A stretch of DNA of 64,000 nt, taken from the NCBI GenBank assembly GCA_028455995.1, contig JABELC010000006.1, forward strand, positions 496,001-560,000, written 5' to 3'. The position numbers and the translations under genes are program-made. Below the pieces are notes generated by a model, which did no database searches, was not told the DNA's origin, and saw only the letters and a program-made list of their open reading frames with translations. Origin of the DNA: Scleromitrula shiraiana (Eukaryota > Ascomycota > Leotiomycetes > Helotiales > Sclerotiniaceae). Below are positions 1-10,900 of the stretch, in pieces. Every line of letters starts with the position of its first letter. Positions within the stretch are counted from its first letter, which is position 1.

Positions 1-310
1 GCCAAAGGTGTCTGAGAAGCTCAAGGATATGGAATTTGACCTAGCTGCAATTGTTGAATACCAAGTCTTAGTTAAAGCAAACTTGTTTCTGGGTGTATGG
101 ATGTCCACCCTATCTCTCTTGATTGCTTATGCAAGATCTGCCGACAAACCAGAGGACTTCTATACCACTTATATTACACCTGGGAGTAGACGTGATGAAG
201 GCCACCGAGTTTGGGAAGAGGCGCCGTCTTTGATGGGTGATAATATGACAAAGCTATTGGTTGTAAATGCTGCACCCCTTGGGTTCGATGTTATGGATGC
301 ATTCCCATGA
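1..310 (+). CDS. 3' end of a gene resembling the C-terminus of fungal O-fucosyltransferase-like proteins (partial)
   Basis: The frame is open from the first base of the window and ends at a TGA at 308-310, so only the last ~102 codons are present; no in-window ATG should be taken as the start. The segment ending in AYARS (about 75-140 nt) has the pattern 'vLVKAnlFLGVwmSTLSlLIAYARs', like the C-terminal motif of GDP-fucose O-fucosyltransferase-type proteins (a hydrophobic strand, then F-x-G-x-x-x-S-T/S-x-S, then an arginine). The tail then has an acidic stretch and ends in DVMDAFP. The product would be a Golgi/ER glycosyltransferase if that resemblance is right. Base composition is ordinary and there is no frame break. 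The family assignment is inference from one motif; that this is a real gene end is more certain. Confidence 0.55.
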   Translation, partial: PKVSEKLKDMEFDLAAIVEYQVLVKANLFLGVWMSTLSLLIAYARSADKPEDFYTTYITPGSRRDEGHRVWEEAPSLMGDNMTKLLVVNAAPLGFDVMDAFP

Positions 311-1187
311 TTTCCGATAATATAGTGTTTGGTTTTGTTGCTTGTTAAATGCGTATCAATCTCAGGGCCCATATAACAGATCGAACATCCATCCATATTT
401 TTGATAAAAACGAACCACGTATGAAATATCAATTGCTCGGATTTAACCATCTCAGGGCCTTGAAAAATAGACTGGATTGTCAAAGCATCAGTATGGTTTG
501 TAACGCGGTTGCAGTTGAGTTGGCACTGCTCCTTCTCGTATCGATGACACCAGCAAACATAACGAGAAAACATTGATCGACTGGAGAAAAAGGTACTAGG
601 AAAGTATACATAGTCATAGACAAGCATTTAATAGTAGCGAATCCTGGGCAGCTTCATGGGCCAGCCTTGAATAGACTCATTGAATTATAATCAAACAATG
701 AAAACGAGAGGCCACAGTTGTGTTGTACAATTGTGACGCTGGAAGCCAAGATATATATTCAAAATTATGCTATTAATTGACCATACACCAGTAACCTCAC
801 TTCTATAAGCTGTACTGTCACACCCGACGCCAAACAATTCCGTCTATCATTAGGCTGGGAAGCCAGACCCTTTTTAAATGCTCAATGCAATCTATATATA
901 TGAATGCAAGAGTGCACGGTGTGATATTGACAGACGGTCAGCATACCAACTTTGGTGCTGGTACAGCTGAAGTGAATATAGACAAGAGCATGGAATATTG
1001 GAGCTGCAAACTCGGTTTGCAGACGTTTGTGAAACGCATGATACTGTAGCTAGTTTTAAAACCTAAGATCGCTGGGTTTTTATGCGATCGCAAAAGAAGA
1101 AAGGTGGTTTCAAACGCTATAGATGGCCGTTGCCCCGTTCTCTACAATATAACCGGATTTGTGTAGAATGAGGAATATGCGGCATCA
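311..1187. other. intergenic region between two 3' ends
   Basis: This stretch holds the 3' flank of the + strand gene on the left and the 3' flank of the minus-strand desaturase on the right. Composition is ordinary. I see no conserved coding frame. A 49-codon ATG frame at 900-1049 (+) is open but has no recognisable motif and is too short to call. Confidence 0.6.
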
Positions 1188-2547
1188 TTATAGACTTTTA
1201 TGCTTGGCGAACTTCTTTTGGATGTCTTCTTCAGTGAATTTGCGCGTCTTCGTCCTCAGCATATCTGCCAGCTCTTGCGTGCTTTTGCCAATGTTTTCTC
1301 CGGTAGGCACAAGACATCGAGCAATGTGATCATAATCCTTCTGCATAAGTTTTACAAACATCATGATGTAGTCGATGTTCTGAAACACGAGGGCTTTGCC
1401 AGAGTCGTACTTACTCTTCCCTTTGAGATAACTAAGAGGCTGGTCGCGCCAATGTCGGAGCGGGTTGAGATGATGTGCTGTGTGCCACCCGTCGTTGAAA
1501 CAATTTCGATTGCTCTAATAATAGGAGAACATATGGTTAGTCAATAATCACACAGGGTGTGCATGAAAAGTGTCGAAGGGGTTTTCTTACTGCTACATCA
1601 ATCAAAACGATGCTTGATCTGTAATCCGAATCGGGATCAATCTCATCAACCAAGGCATGTTGGCCCCAATTTCCAACCATCAATCCAATTCGCATTTGGA
1701 GAAATGGAATTAACAGCACAAAAAGTGTTGGCAGAAAGTTCAGCCTAGCCATCAGATACATACCCAAATATGAACCGACTTCCCAGAAAAATACCTCGAA
1801 TGCCAGCCGAGGCTTGTTCGTTTTGATGAAGTACAATGGGAGTTCTAACCAAATAAAAAACATGAATCGTCCCCAATATTTGAGAAAGTCAAAGATATCG
1901 TCCCGTTGATATCTTAAGGTGGAGGATAAATCTTCTGGCCCGTTTCCTTCCACATGGTGGCATTTGATGTGGTGATAGTAATATGAATGTATAGTATGCC
2001 CCATGAGCGGCTCGAGGATGTAAGGAAATGTTTTGTCGAACCAGGCGTATTTCTTTAGCAACACACCATTGTTGTGAATGTGGTTGTGAAGCATTAGGGT
2101 GAAAGGGCCACAATACAATCCTTGCATAATCCAATGGCAGATTGCGTGGAGCCACGAGAACCGATAATAGAGTATTATGGCACTCGGAACTGATGTGGTG
2201 AAGTAAAGAATGATGTGTGTGAGGAAGACAACATCCGTTGGCCGGCGAACTACCCCTTTCCCCCATTGGATATATGGCTGGAGAACATATCGATATAACA
2301 GCTTGGGGAGACGTTCGAGGTCTTCTTGATCCCAACTTGTAAACACCGTAGGCTGAAAATTGTCATTGTTTTCGTCGTTCAATGCTTCTAATATCGAAAT
2401 TTCTTCGGCAATATCTTTCTGCTTTTCATGATTTGGAGACGCATTCGAGGATTCAACTTTGGTCTTCTTTTGTATATCTTGTAACAGGAGCTCGAGAACT
2501 CTTCGGTCTGGTTGTGTCAAATTAGGGTCTATAGCTTGAATATCCAT
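1188..2547 (-). CDS. fatty acid desaturase-superfamily protein, two exons, 427 aa
   Basis: Exons are 2547..1591 and 1514..1188; the intron (1590..1515, 76 nt) starts GTAAGA, has a TGACTAACC branch site and ends TTAG, joining in phase 0. The product has the three histidine boxes of membrane di-iron desaturases/hydroxylases: H-N-H-I-H at residues 154-158, HHIKCHH at 192-198, and WHTAHH at 329-334. The last box exists only after splicing, which supports the intron. Hydrophobic stretches near 105-130, 138-153, 226-242 and 255-290 suit an ER membrane protein. The first ~95 residues are polar. I chose the ATG at 2547 because an upstream in-frame extension to 2652 is low-complexity and lies in the pyrimidine-rich leader. 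The family inserts double bonds or hydroxyls in acyl or sphingoid chains using O2 and an electron donor; no cytochrome b5 domain is present. Substrate and regiochemistry cannot be read from the sequence. The gene looks intact. Confidence 0.88.
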
Positions 2548-2640
2548 TATATTATCGAAGTTGAAGAGAAGGAGAAGAAGAGAAATTTGACAATGAAGGT
2601 TTTCTGGAAAGAATTCGACAAAGCAACATGTTAATAAAGG
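2548..2640 (-). promoter_or_regulatory. pyrimidine-rich leader upstream of the desaturase start
   Basis: Read on the minus strand, the ~40 bases just upstream of the ATG are dominated by CT runs (2560-2585 is GA-rich on +). This is the usual look of transcription start regions in filamentous ascomycetes. No clear TATA or CCAAT box was assigned. Confidence 0.4.
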
Positions 2641-2812
2641 AAAAGAACACAAAACCTCAAACTCCGATATTAAATTTGGACATGGACAAATGAATAGAAT
2701 TCGCTTGTTCTGAAAAGGGATTTTACAGTTGCAATGAATTAATAAACCTAGCTAGGTATCAAAGTTGTATGGTGGGTATAGCTAACATGGTTGAGTAAAG
2801 TCCATGGATAGA

Positions 2813-2890
2813 TGAGGTGAGGTGAGGTGAGGTTGCGTGGTAAAAGTGGATAGATGAGTGGAGTGAAGTGGAGTGGAGTGGAGTGGAGTT
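2813..2890. repeat. short GAGGT / GAGTG minisatellite
   Basis: Two related 5-bp tandem arrays: about five GAGGT-type units near 2814-2834 and about seven GAGTG/GAAGT-type units near 2857-2889. They share a GATAGATGAG-type flank (2809 and 2850). They lie upstream of the desaturase and show G on one strand only. Confidence 0.8.
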
Positions 2891-3061
2891 AACATTGGAA
2901 AAAGAATGAGAAGGAGGTTTCGAATAGTTTATAGTACTAGTATTTACTAGGTAGTTAGTTAATTGATGAATAAATATATGTTGAATGTTATCAGTATTTA
3001 TTTATGAATTACGGAGTACGAGTATATGGAATGGAAATTGAATATAGATAAATATATGAGT

Positions 3062-3541
3062 TGAAAAAAATAAAATAAAATAAAATAAAATAAAATAAAA
3101 TAAAATAAAATAAAATAAAATAAAATAAAATAAAATAAAATAAAATAAAATAAAATAAAATAAAATAAAATAAAATAAAATAAAATAAAATAAAATAAAA
3201 TAAAATAAAATAAAATAAAATAAAATAAAATAAAATAAAATAAAATAAAATAAAATAAAATAAAATAAAATAAAATAAAATAAAATAAAATAAAATAAAA
3301 TAAAATAAAATAAAATAAAATAAAAAATAAAATAAAATAAAAAATAAAATAAAAAATAAAATAAAAAATAAAATAAAAAATAAAATAAAAAATAAAATAA
3401 AAAATAAAATAAAAAATAAAATAAAAAATAAAATAAAGAATAAAATAAAGAATAAAATAAAGTATAAAATAAAATATAAAATATAAAACAAAATAAAAAA
3501 CAAAAGAAAAAATAAAATATAAAATAAAAGAAAAAATAAAT
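3062..3541. repeat. large TAAAA microsatellite grading into a 12-bp variant
   Basis: About 50 uninterrupted TAAAA units run from 3071 to about 3324. They are followed by a 12-bp higher unit (AAAAAATAAAAT type) to about 3435, then degenerate copies with scattered G and C to 3541. All six-frame reading frames over it are artefacts of the 5-bp or 12-bp period. It lies between the desaturase promoter and the end of the broken transcription factor gene. Confidence 0.97.
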
Positions 3542-3797
3542 AAAAATAAAAACATACCTTAGGCTAGATAAAGGAGAGAGAAAAAAATATTGCTTCCCTT
3601 GCCTTGTTATCGTGTAGATTGACCCAGGTATGTATGCACGCACTCATCTATTTATCCATTTTTGGGCTATCTACGAGTAATACGGGAAATACTGCCCCGA
3701 GCCAATTACAATAATAAAGTCTAACATCAACCTCTATCATGTACTATCTTACCCATCCCTTTAAAAATCCGTCCAGAACTATGATCATTACAAGTTG
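3542..3797. other. short spacer, nothing recognised
   Basis: Ordinary-composition sequence between the microsatellite and the pseudogene stop codon. It would contain the 3' untranslated region of the former transcription factor gene. No motif stands out. Confidence 0.5.
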
Positions 3798-5275
3798 TTA
3801 TAAAAAGGTGAAGCCCAAAAAACCTTGATTAACACTGGCAGTAAATAGAAATAATGTATCATAAGGTATCATCTCGTATAAGAATCGCTTAGAGGGAAGG
3901 GAGTTTACTCTCATCTCGTCTTCTCTTATCGCCGTGCTACTGTTTATGTATGATGAACTTCTTGTCTGGAAGTTGCTACCTTGGCTTGCCAGTGGTTTTC
4001 TATTGTTGATAGGTGAAACAGAGGAGAGGATTTTCTCGCCAAGCACAATCATCTTATTCATCTGAAAAGTTAAGTTCTTCTGACTTAATCCTCCATCTAA
4101 AGACGATTGCTCGATATATAATGGAATATGGAAGCTTAACAGATGAAGCTGCAATACGGCCATGGCAATGTCTTCCTTTGGGGTGAAATGTTGACTCCTT
4201 AAGTCTACAAATGCCTGGAGTGCGAGCGAATATTTCGACATTAGAGCTGAAAATAGATTTGTATGGGCCGTAGGAGTGGTGGAAGAACCAACTGGACCGG
4301 TTGCTGGAGGGGTAGCTAGGCCGCTGACGAAGATTCCAAGGCTATATTCAAATAAGTTTTTGGCCTCTTCTATACTACCAAAAGACAGGGGAACCTCATT
4401 GAATGTCTTGCTCAAGAAGCGCTCATAGAGTCCGAATTTGTAGCCCCCTAGTATCTAGATTGTATGCATTAGCTACGTGAATTAGAGAGGGTGCGAATAT
4501 ATGTCTTTACCACATTGACTTCTGGGTCTAGTCCTGCAAATATTCTAGCAATTACTTCCAGTGGAACATAGCAATCTCGATCGCTTTTTGATCCAAGGAC
4601 TTGGTGCTGAATTACCCCGCTCTGTTGATAGTATAAGATTTCACGCAATAACTTCACACCACTCTGTATGTGGGATCCTGCTGAAGCATAGTATCCTTGG
4701 ATATTCTTTTGTAATTAGCAAACATGGATAGACACCAATAAACATGGAGTATACGTCTCATAGTGAACGGAATCTTCTATACCTCGAAACAAGTATAAAG
4801 GATGCATGAGATGAGACAAACATCAACAGCTCGCTTGCCGCCTTGGGAGAGTGGAAGTATAGTAGAAGGTCTCTGATTGAGGGGTTATATTGCTCCAATG
4901 CAAATATCTTATCAATATTTTTTACTGCGGTCCGAGATTGAAAGAGTTCATGAAGTGAACCTATAGCAATAATAGCGTGACGTATGGCTGGTTCATGGTA
5001 TGCAGCTTAGAATACCAGTTGCCGAAAAACCCGGCTTGCTGTGGACTAGTTCGCTGCATAAAGAATGAAAATGATCGTCTTGATGCTGGAGAAGTATGGA
5101 TATTGATATCAAAAGACGGGTAAGTCAAGGTAGAGACAACATCGACTTGTAATGAGCGCGTAGATTGGATATAATAGTAACCATCGCAAACCCGATCAGT
5201 AGATTTACATTTCAGACAAACCAGTCTGGCCTCATCACACTTGACTCGTCTTTTTATATCATCGATTAATGACAT
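3798..5275 (-). pseudogene. broken Zn2Cys6 fungal transcription factor gene at the edge of AT-rich DNA
   Basis: Read on the minus strand, the gene carries the second half of a fungal binuclear zinc cluster (K-C-DEARLV-C-LK-C-KSTDRV-C, about 5240-5180), then a fungal-TF middle region with YHEPAIRHAIIAIGSLHE and CLISCILYTCFE. Two introns still look functional: 4782..4706 (77 nt, branch TGCTAAT) and 4510..4455 (56 nt, GTAAAG donor, branch GCTAATGC). They join CFE to NIQGYYASAGSHIQ and LDPEVNV to ILGGYKFGLYERF in phase. Defects: the first two cluster cysteines are missing, because upstream of KRRVKCDE the sequence turns AT-rich and meets an in-frame stop; a frame change at about 5001-5008, after WYSKL, probably removed ~14 nt; a second, 1-nt frame change sits at about 4828-4832. 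Neither frame change can be an intron. A C-terminal truncation at 3798 is also possible. In life such proteins are nuclear DNA-binding regulators; this copy should not be functional. Using internal starts would give only fragments. Confidence 0.82.
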
Positions 5276-6116
5276 GAGTTATAAATTAATTATCTTTTTA
5301 GTATAAATATACTCTATGGAAGTAAAAAGCATATTGATATCATTAATAAAATCATTTTTTATTAATCTAAAATCAAATATTTTTAATACAAAATTCATTT
5401 ACTAGTATTAATTACTATATAGAAATTTTATTTTAATTATATAGAAATCTTATATTAATTATATAAAAATTATTTATTGATTATATTACATTTATTATAA
5501 ATAATTATATATAAATAACTTGAATCAAGATTAAAAAAAGTATAATTTAAGAATCATAAAAGTTTTTTTGTAAATTTTATTTATTTATTTATAATTAAGT
5601 ACTTTATCATTGAATTATTATAAGATGACTCGAAGAAAGAATCTACTAGTAGCTACTAGTTTATATATATAAAGAGTTAATTTAACATATAATATATAAA
5701 TATTTTAGTAGTTTTTATTAATTTAAAATTTTTATTATTATATAAGTTCAAGTTATTTATATTATAATAAAAGAAAAATCTATAAATATTATTAAAAAGA
5801 GTCTTTATTTACTAGTAAAAAATATTATTAAATCATTTTTAAAAATCTACAAAAAAATGAGTAAAAATCCTTGGTTTATATAATTAAAGTTATATAAATC
5901 ATGGATTTGTTGAAATCATAGAGATAGATACTAGTATGATATTCTGCATGTAAGGCATCCTGCTTTAATCTTGAGCCGATAAGCTCGTTTTCTTCCGCTG
6001 TAATCTTTTTGCATAGTAGCTCAAAACAATTTTTAAGCTTTGATCGATTGATTAACAATGAGGAATTTGGTTAAATGATCAAAAACTTGAATGATATGGA
6101 GTAGTGTGCTCGTGTA
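5276..6116. other. border zone between gene block and AT-rich DNA, ACTAGT-rich, with one coding-like island
   Basis: Composition falls abruptly just upstream of the pseudogene. The palindrome ACTAGT, or extended forms of it, occurs repeatedly (near 5401, 5644, 5655, 5813, 5932). A GC-richer island at about 5,900-6,120 carries a 60-codon minus-strand frame (6058..5876) with mixed, non-repetitive residues, including the run KKITAEENELIGSRLKQDA. I do not recognise it. It may be a remnant of a gene or transposon ORF that escaped mutation. Confidence 0.5.
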
Positions 6117-6160
6117 CTCGGTGAAATTAAAATTGAAGCACGCGTAAAATAAACGAATTG
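6117..6160 (+). mobile_element. tip fragment of the foldback element family (type 1 end)
   Basis: TA at 6115-6116 is followed by CTCGGTGAAATTAAAATTGA and GCACGCG, then the AAAATAA-CGAA-TGCTTT block that marks type 1 ends of the family. Homology stops near 6160. No matching right end is seen nearby. Confidence 0.75.
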
Positions 6161-6964
6161 CTTTGAATATCTTCAACGCGTCTCTTGATTTTTATATTGA
6201 TTTTAATAATTTTGTATTTTTTAAATTATATTTAATGAAAAATGATTTATAAAAATTGTAAAAATTGTAAAAATAAAATCTACTAGTATAAATTATAAAT
6301 ATTTCAATTTATACAAATAATTTTATTAAAAAAATTTATAAGATTTTAATTATTTAATATTTTAGAATAATTTTTAAAAACATTATTGATATATTCAATT
6401 GAAAAAGAAATATAATCATTATACATTTATAAAAAATAAATAATTAAATAAAAAGAAATTATAAATTTCAATTCAATATTAAAAACGTTTGAAAGGTTTA
6501 TTAGAAAAATTTAAAAATAAAAAATCATTAAAATATATATTTATAATTAAAAATTTCAATTTGATAAAATTAATGAATAAATTATTAAATTGAAATTATT
6601 TGTATTTTATAATAATGATCATCTATAAATGATATATAATTATAAAAAGTCTATTACTTTTAATATTAAAAAACTTAAATTAAATTTATTTATATATTAA
6701 GGATACTAGTATATATTATACTAGTAGTAGATTATATATTATTTTTAGATATTGATATGAAATTTTATATATTTATAAATCAACTTAGTCATCAATATTT
6801 TAAATACAATAAAAAACATTATTGAAATAATTACATTAAATGTTTTTGCTTCGATGTTATTTTATTTATTTCAAGATAAAAATATATAAATAAGAAAAGA
6901 TTTCTAAATTACATAAAATCTTTAAAAAAAAAGAAAAAAAAAATAAAGATATAATGATTCTTTT
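6161..6964. other. AT-rich sequence, nothing recognised
   Basis: No repeat relationship or coding trace was identified. ACTAGT-type palindromes recur near 6284, 6704 and 6718. Confidence 0.5.
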
Positions 6965-7180
6965 GAATACATTTGAGGGGGGATGGAATATATTATGTAA
7001 AAAAAGAGATTCTTATAGTGATATAATAATTGTTTATAAATTTAAAATAAATTATATGAATTAAAAAGTTATATAATCTTTTAGTATTATATAATATTGA
7101 TTAATATATAATGTATGACTTATTTATATTGAATTGATTTATATGAATATTAATAGTTTTTTTGAAAATTATTATTATAT
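6965..7180. repeat. LTR-like repeat C with a polypurine tract; unoccupied relative of a copy at 40.4-41.6 kb
   Basis: A GAGGGGGGA polypurine tract (6975-6983) is followed by TGGAATATATTATG, a layout like the junction of a retroelement interior and its 3' LTR. The next ~190 bp are repeated at 40,415-40,539 continuing at 41,526-41,620, where a foldback element interrupts the copy at the TA corresponding to 7090-7091. The right boundary is unclear. Confidence 0.55.
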
Positions 7181-7276
7181 ATATATATATATATAAGAAA
7201 AAAATGATTTATAAACTTAATTTTTTATAAATCTATATATAGAATTAAATATACTTTATTTTTATTTTTTTATCAT

Positions 7277-7437
7277 TATCTATATAATCAACATATGATC
7301 TTACATTATATATTTATTGAGGAGATATATACTCTCGATAGTGTATAATATCTTTTTTGATCTTTTTAAATATAATAATATAATATAAAGAATAAATTTA
7401 TATTATATTATTTTACTTTTTTAAAATTATATAAATA
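7277..7437 (+). repeat. LTR of retroelement family A (forward copy, 161 bp)
   Basis: It starts TATCTATATAATCAAC (mutated from TGTCTATATAGTC) and ends ATAAATA (mutated from ACAAACA). Length and order match the 162-bp LTRs at 12,504-12,665 and 35,939-36,101. The GAGGAGATATATACTCTCGA segment at 7319-7338 is the best preserved part. Confidence 0.75.
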
Positions 7438-7976
7438 TTAATTAATATATATATATTATAAATTAGAATTTCTATTTTATATATAATATTAATTTTAATA
7501 AATTTTAAATATTTTTATTTATTATTAATAAAAAACTTTTTATAATTTTTAATAATAAAAGGATTTATAAATTATTTAATTTTTAATAAAAAAGAAAATT
7601 GAACTTTATAATATTTAAATATATATTATAAAAAAAATAAGCTTTAATTTTAATTTAAATATTATAAAATCTAAACATTCATTATAAATAAAATAATTTT
7701 TAAATCGATTTCAAAATTATAAAATTTGAATATTTATTACAAATAAAATAACGATAAAAATATAAATTATATTATATTATTTAAAAAAATATTTTAATAA
7801 ATAAAAATATTAATAATAATAATTATTTTATTATAATTATAAAAACAATAATAAAATTATTTATATAAAAACTTATATTTAAAAATTTTTATTAAAATTT
7901 TCAATAATTTTTATTTCTATATTTTTATATATTTTTATTATTACTTTATTTGTTTTTTTATTTTATAATAAATTTC
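7438..7976 (+). mobile_element. 5' interior of a family A retroelement, cut off by a family B insertion
   Basis: The sequence matches the reverse complement of about 19,440-19,932 and the direct copy at 29,190-29,680, which follow LTR A in other copies. It stops where the family B LTR begins at 7977. Confidence 0.65.
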
Positions 7977-10900
7977 TATCAAAATGATAAAGTTATTGAT
8001 TCATAAAGAACTAAGTCCAAACTAACTAAAAAAAGCTGATTATATAAAAGTAGTTTTAGCTTTATAGTCTTTAATTAGTTAACATATAAATTTTTTAAAA
8101 TTATAATAATTATTATTTTTTAAATTATATATTTTAATTAATTAAAAATAAATAAACAAAAATAAAGTTTTAAAAACTAAATTAAAATAAAAAAAAGTTT
8201 AAGAAAAAAGTATTAATATAATTTTTATAATAATATTATATTATTATTTTATATTGTTATATATTTTTATATATTTTTATATATTTTTATATATTTTTAT
8301 ATATTTTTATATATTTTTATATATTTTTATACATTTTCATATATTTTTCTATCATTTTTCTATTAATATAAAATTGAATTATTTATAAAATATAGATTTT
8401 TTATAATAATTTAAAATTAAATAATGATAGATATTTTTAATTTTAATTTTTGAAAATTTTAATTTTATAAATTATATTAATTTATATTTTAATATATTTT
8501 TATATTTTTATATATAGTTTTTTTAAATAAATATTAAATTATAGTTTTTTTATTAAATTTTAAAAAAATATATTTTATTTTTTAATTTTTTAATATTTAA
8601 TATTTTTTTAAATTCTTATTTAATATAATTATTAAAAACATTATTATTTTGTAAAAAAATATTATTATTTTTATGTTTAACGTTAAAAACTTTATTAATC
8701 ATAGATTATTTAAAAAAAAGTTTATTAAAACTAATATAAAAAATAATATATAAAAAATAAAAAAATTTTAAAATTTTTTTAATAATTTTAATTAATATAT
8801 ATTAAAATAAATTATGAATATTTTATATAAATAATGTTTATAATTAATTTTAATTATTAAATAAATAATTTAAATATTTTTTATATTTAAAAAAACTATA
8901 TTTTATGTTTTATATTTTAAATAATTAATTTTATAATAATTAATATATTTAGATTAAATTTTATATATTAATATTAAAGATTTTCATAAAAAATTAATAA
9001 TTCTTTAAAAATATATTATAGATATATTTATAAATATTAATTATAAAGAAAAAAAAGATTTTATTTTTAATTTAAAATTAAAATTATAATTTATAAAAAA
9101 TAATAATATTAAAGATACTTTGAATATAATATTAGTTAAAATGAATTTAATTAATAATAGTTTATTAATTTAATTATTTTATAAAAAAATAATAAGATTA
9201 TATAAAATTATTTTTATTATTTAATTTGAATTTTTTGATTAATTATTTATTTATAAATGAAATATAAAATTAAATAATAAAATTATATTTAATTATTTAT
9301 ATAATTATCTTTAAAATATTAATATAAATTAAATTTTTTAATTGTTTATTATAATATTAAAAATATTATATGAATTTCAAATTCAAAAAATAAAAATATT
9401 TATTAAATTTATAATATTTAAAAAAATAATAAGTATAAAATAATATATTTTAATTAAATAATTAATAATCATTAAAATATATTAATATATTATATTATAA
9501 TATTAATAATTTAATTAGAAAATAATATAATCAATAATAATATTTGATTAAATATAATATAGTATTTTTAATGAATATAATAAATCTTAAAAAATTATAT
9601 ACAAAGTTTTTAAATATAAATAAATATAATAACTTTTTATAAAATAATTAATATTTTATATTAAACTTTTTTAAATATATAAATATCAAATTATTTTAAT
9701 ATATTTGATATAATTTAAATAATTTATTAACAAAATAAAATGATTATAATAAAAGATTTATATTATTATTTTTTTATTTAAAAAGATAAATAATTATTTC
9801 TTATAATAAATCTTGTTTTTATTATAAAGTAAGTTATAAATAAAATTAATTATAAAAATTTAAATAATTTTTAAAATTAAATTTATAATTTTTTTAATTG
9901 AATTTTATAAATTATATATATAATAATATTTGATTATTTATATATTTTATTAATAATTATATTAATTAAAATTTTAATGTTTAAAATAAGCTTTTTAAAA
10001 TAATCCTTAATTATATTTAAATTAAATGAATTTAAAATATATAAATTTATTTTATCAAATTATAATAAAAGTTATAAATATTGATTTATATAATTATTAT
10101 TTATATTTTTAAATATTAGTTTTTTTTAAAGAATTAATTTAATATATTAAATTAATAATAAATATAAAAGTTAAACTTATTTAAAAATTTGCTTTATTAT
10201 ATTTAATAAATATTAAATTGTTTTATAATTATAAAATATTAAAAGTTTTTATAATTGAATAAGATATCGAAATTTGTTTTTTTTTTAATTTTAATCTTTA
10301 TTTTTTAAATATTTTTATTATAATTAATAATTTTTTATTATCAATATTATAATTATACTTTTATAAAAACTATTTAAATAAAAAATAAATTATTAAATAT
10401 TATTTGTTATTAAATTATTTTTATGATAATATATTTTTAAATATTTAATTAAAAATATTAATTTCTATAATTACTTTAAAATTTATATTAATATAGTTAA
10501 ATATCAAGATAAAAATAAATAGTATTTTTTATAATAAATTTATTAATAAATTTATTACTCTAAAATATCTTTTAATAGATTAGTAATAAAAGTTTACAAA
10601 ATTAAAAAAATTTTATTATTTTTTTAATTAAATTAAAGTTTTATAATTAATAATAATTTTAATTTTATTTAGATTTATAAAAATCTTATTATTAAATATA
10701 ATTAATTTTAAATATTTGATTTTTATAATATTCAATTTAGATTTATTAATATTAAAATAAAAGTTTATTTTGCAAAACTTTTTTAAAAATTTTTATATAT
10801 AGTTTTTATGATTGTTTTTATTTATAAAGAAGATTAAAATATTATTAAAATAAATAAAAGTAATAATATTAAGAAAATTAAGAAAGAATTATTAATAAAA

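Noticed and set aside
169..627. 152-codon minus-strand frame over the first gene's end
   Set aside because: Antisense to the 3' end of the + strand gene, Cys/Phe-rich without motifs, no supporting splice or start context.
900..1049. Small + strand ORF of 49 codons
   Set aside because: Short, no motif, in the convergent 3' flanks of two genes; chance ORF is likely.
1889..2335. 148-codon minus-strand frame
   Set aside because: Shadow of the desaturase exon in another frame; the histidine boxes are in the main frame.
2998..3643. Long minus-strand frames rich in F, I, L and Y
   Set aside because: They are produced by the 5-bp and 12-bp repeat periods and have no start context or non-repetitive part.
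4991..5012. Possibility that the frame change after WYSKL is a spliced intron
   Set aside because: The only GT..AG pair available there is 10 nt apart, and removing it does not restore the frame.
8255..8345. TTTTATATA repeats considered as a CRISPR-like array
   Set aside because: There are no unique spacers; it is a simple tandem repeat in fungal DNA.
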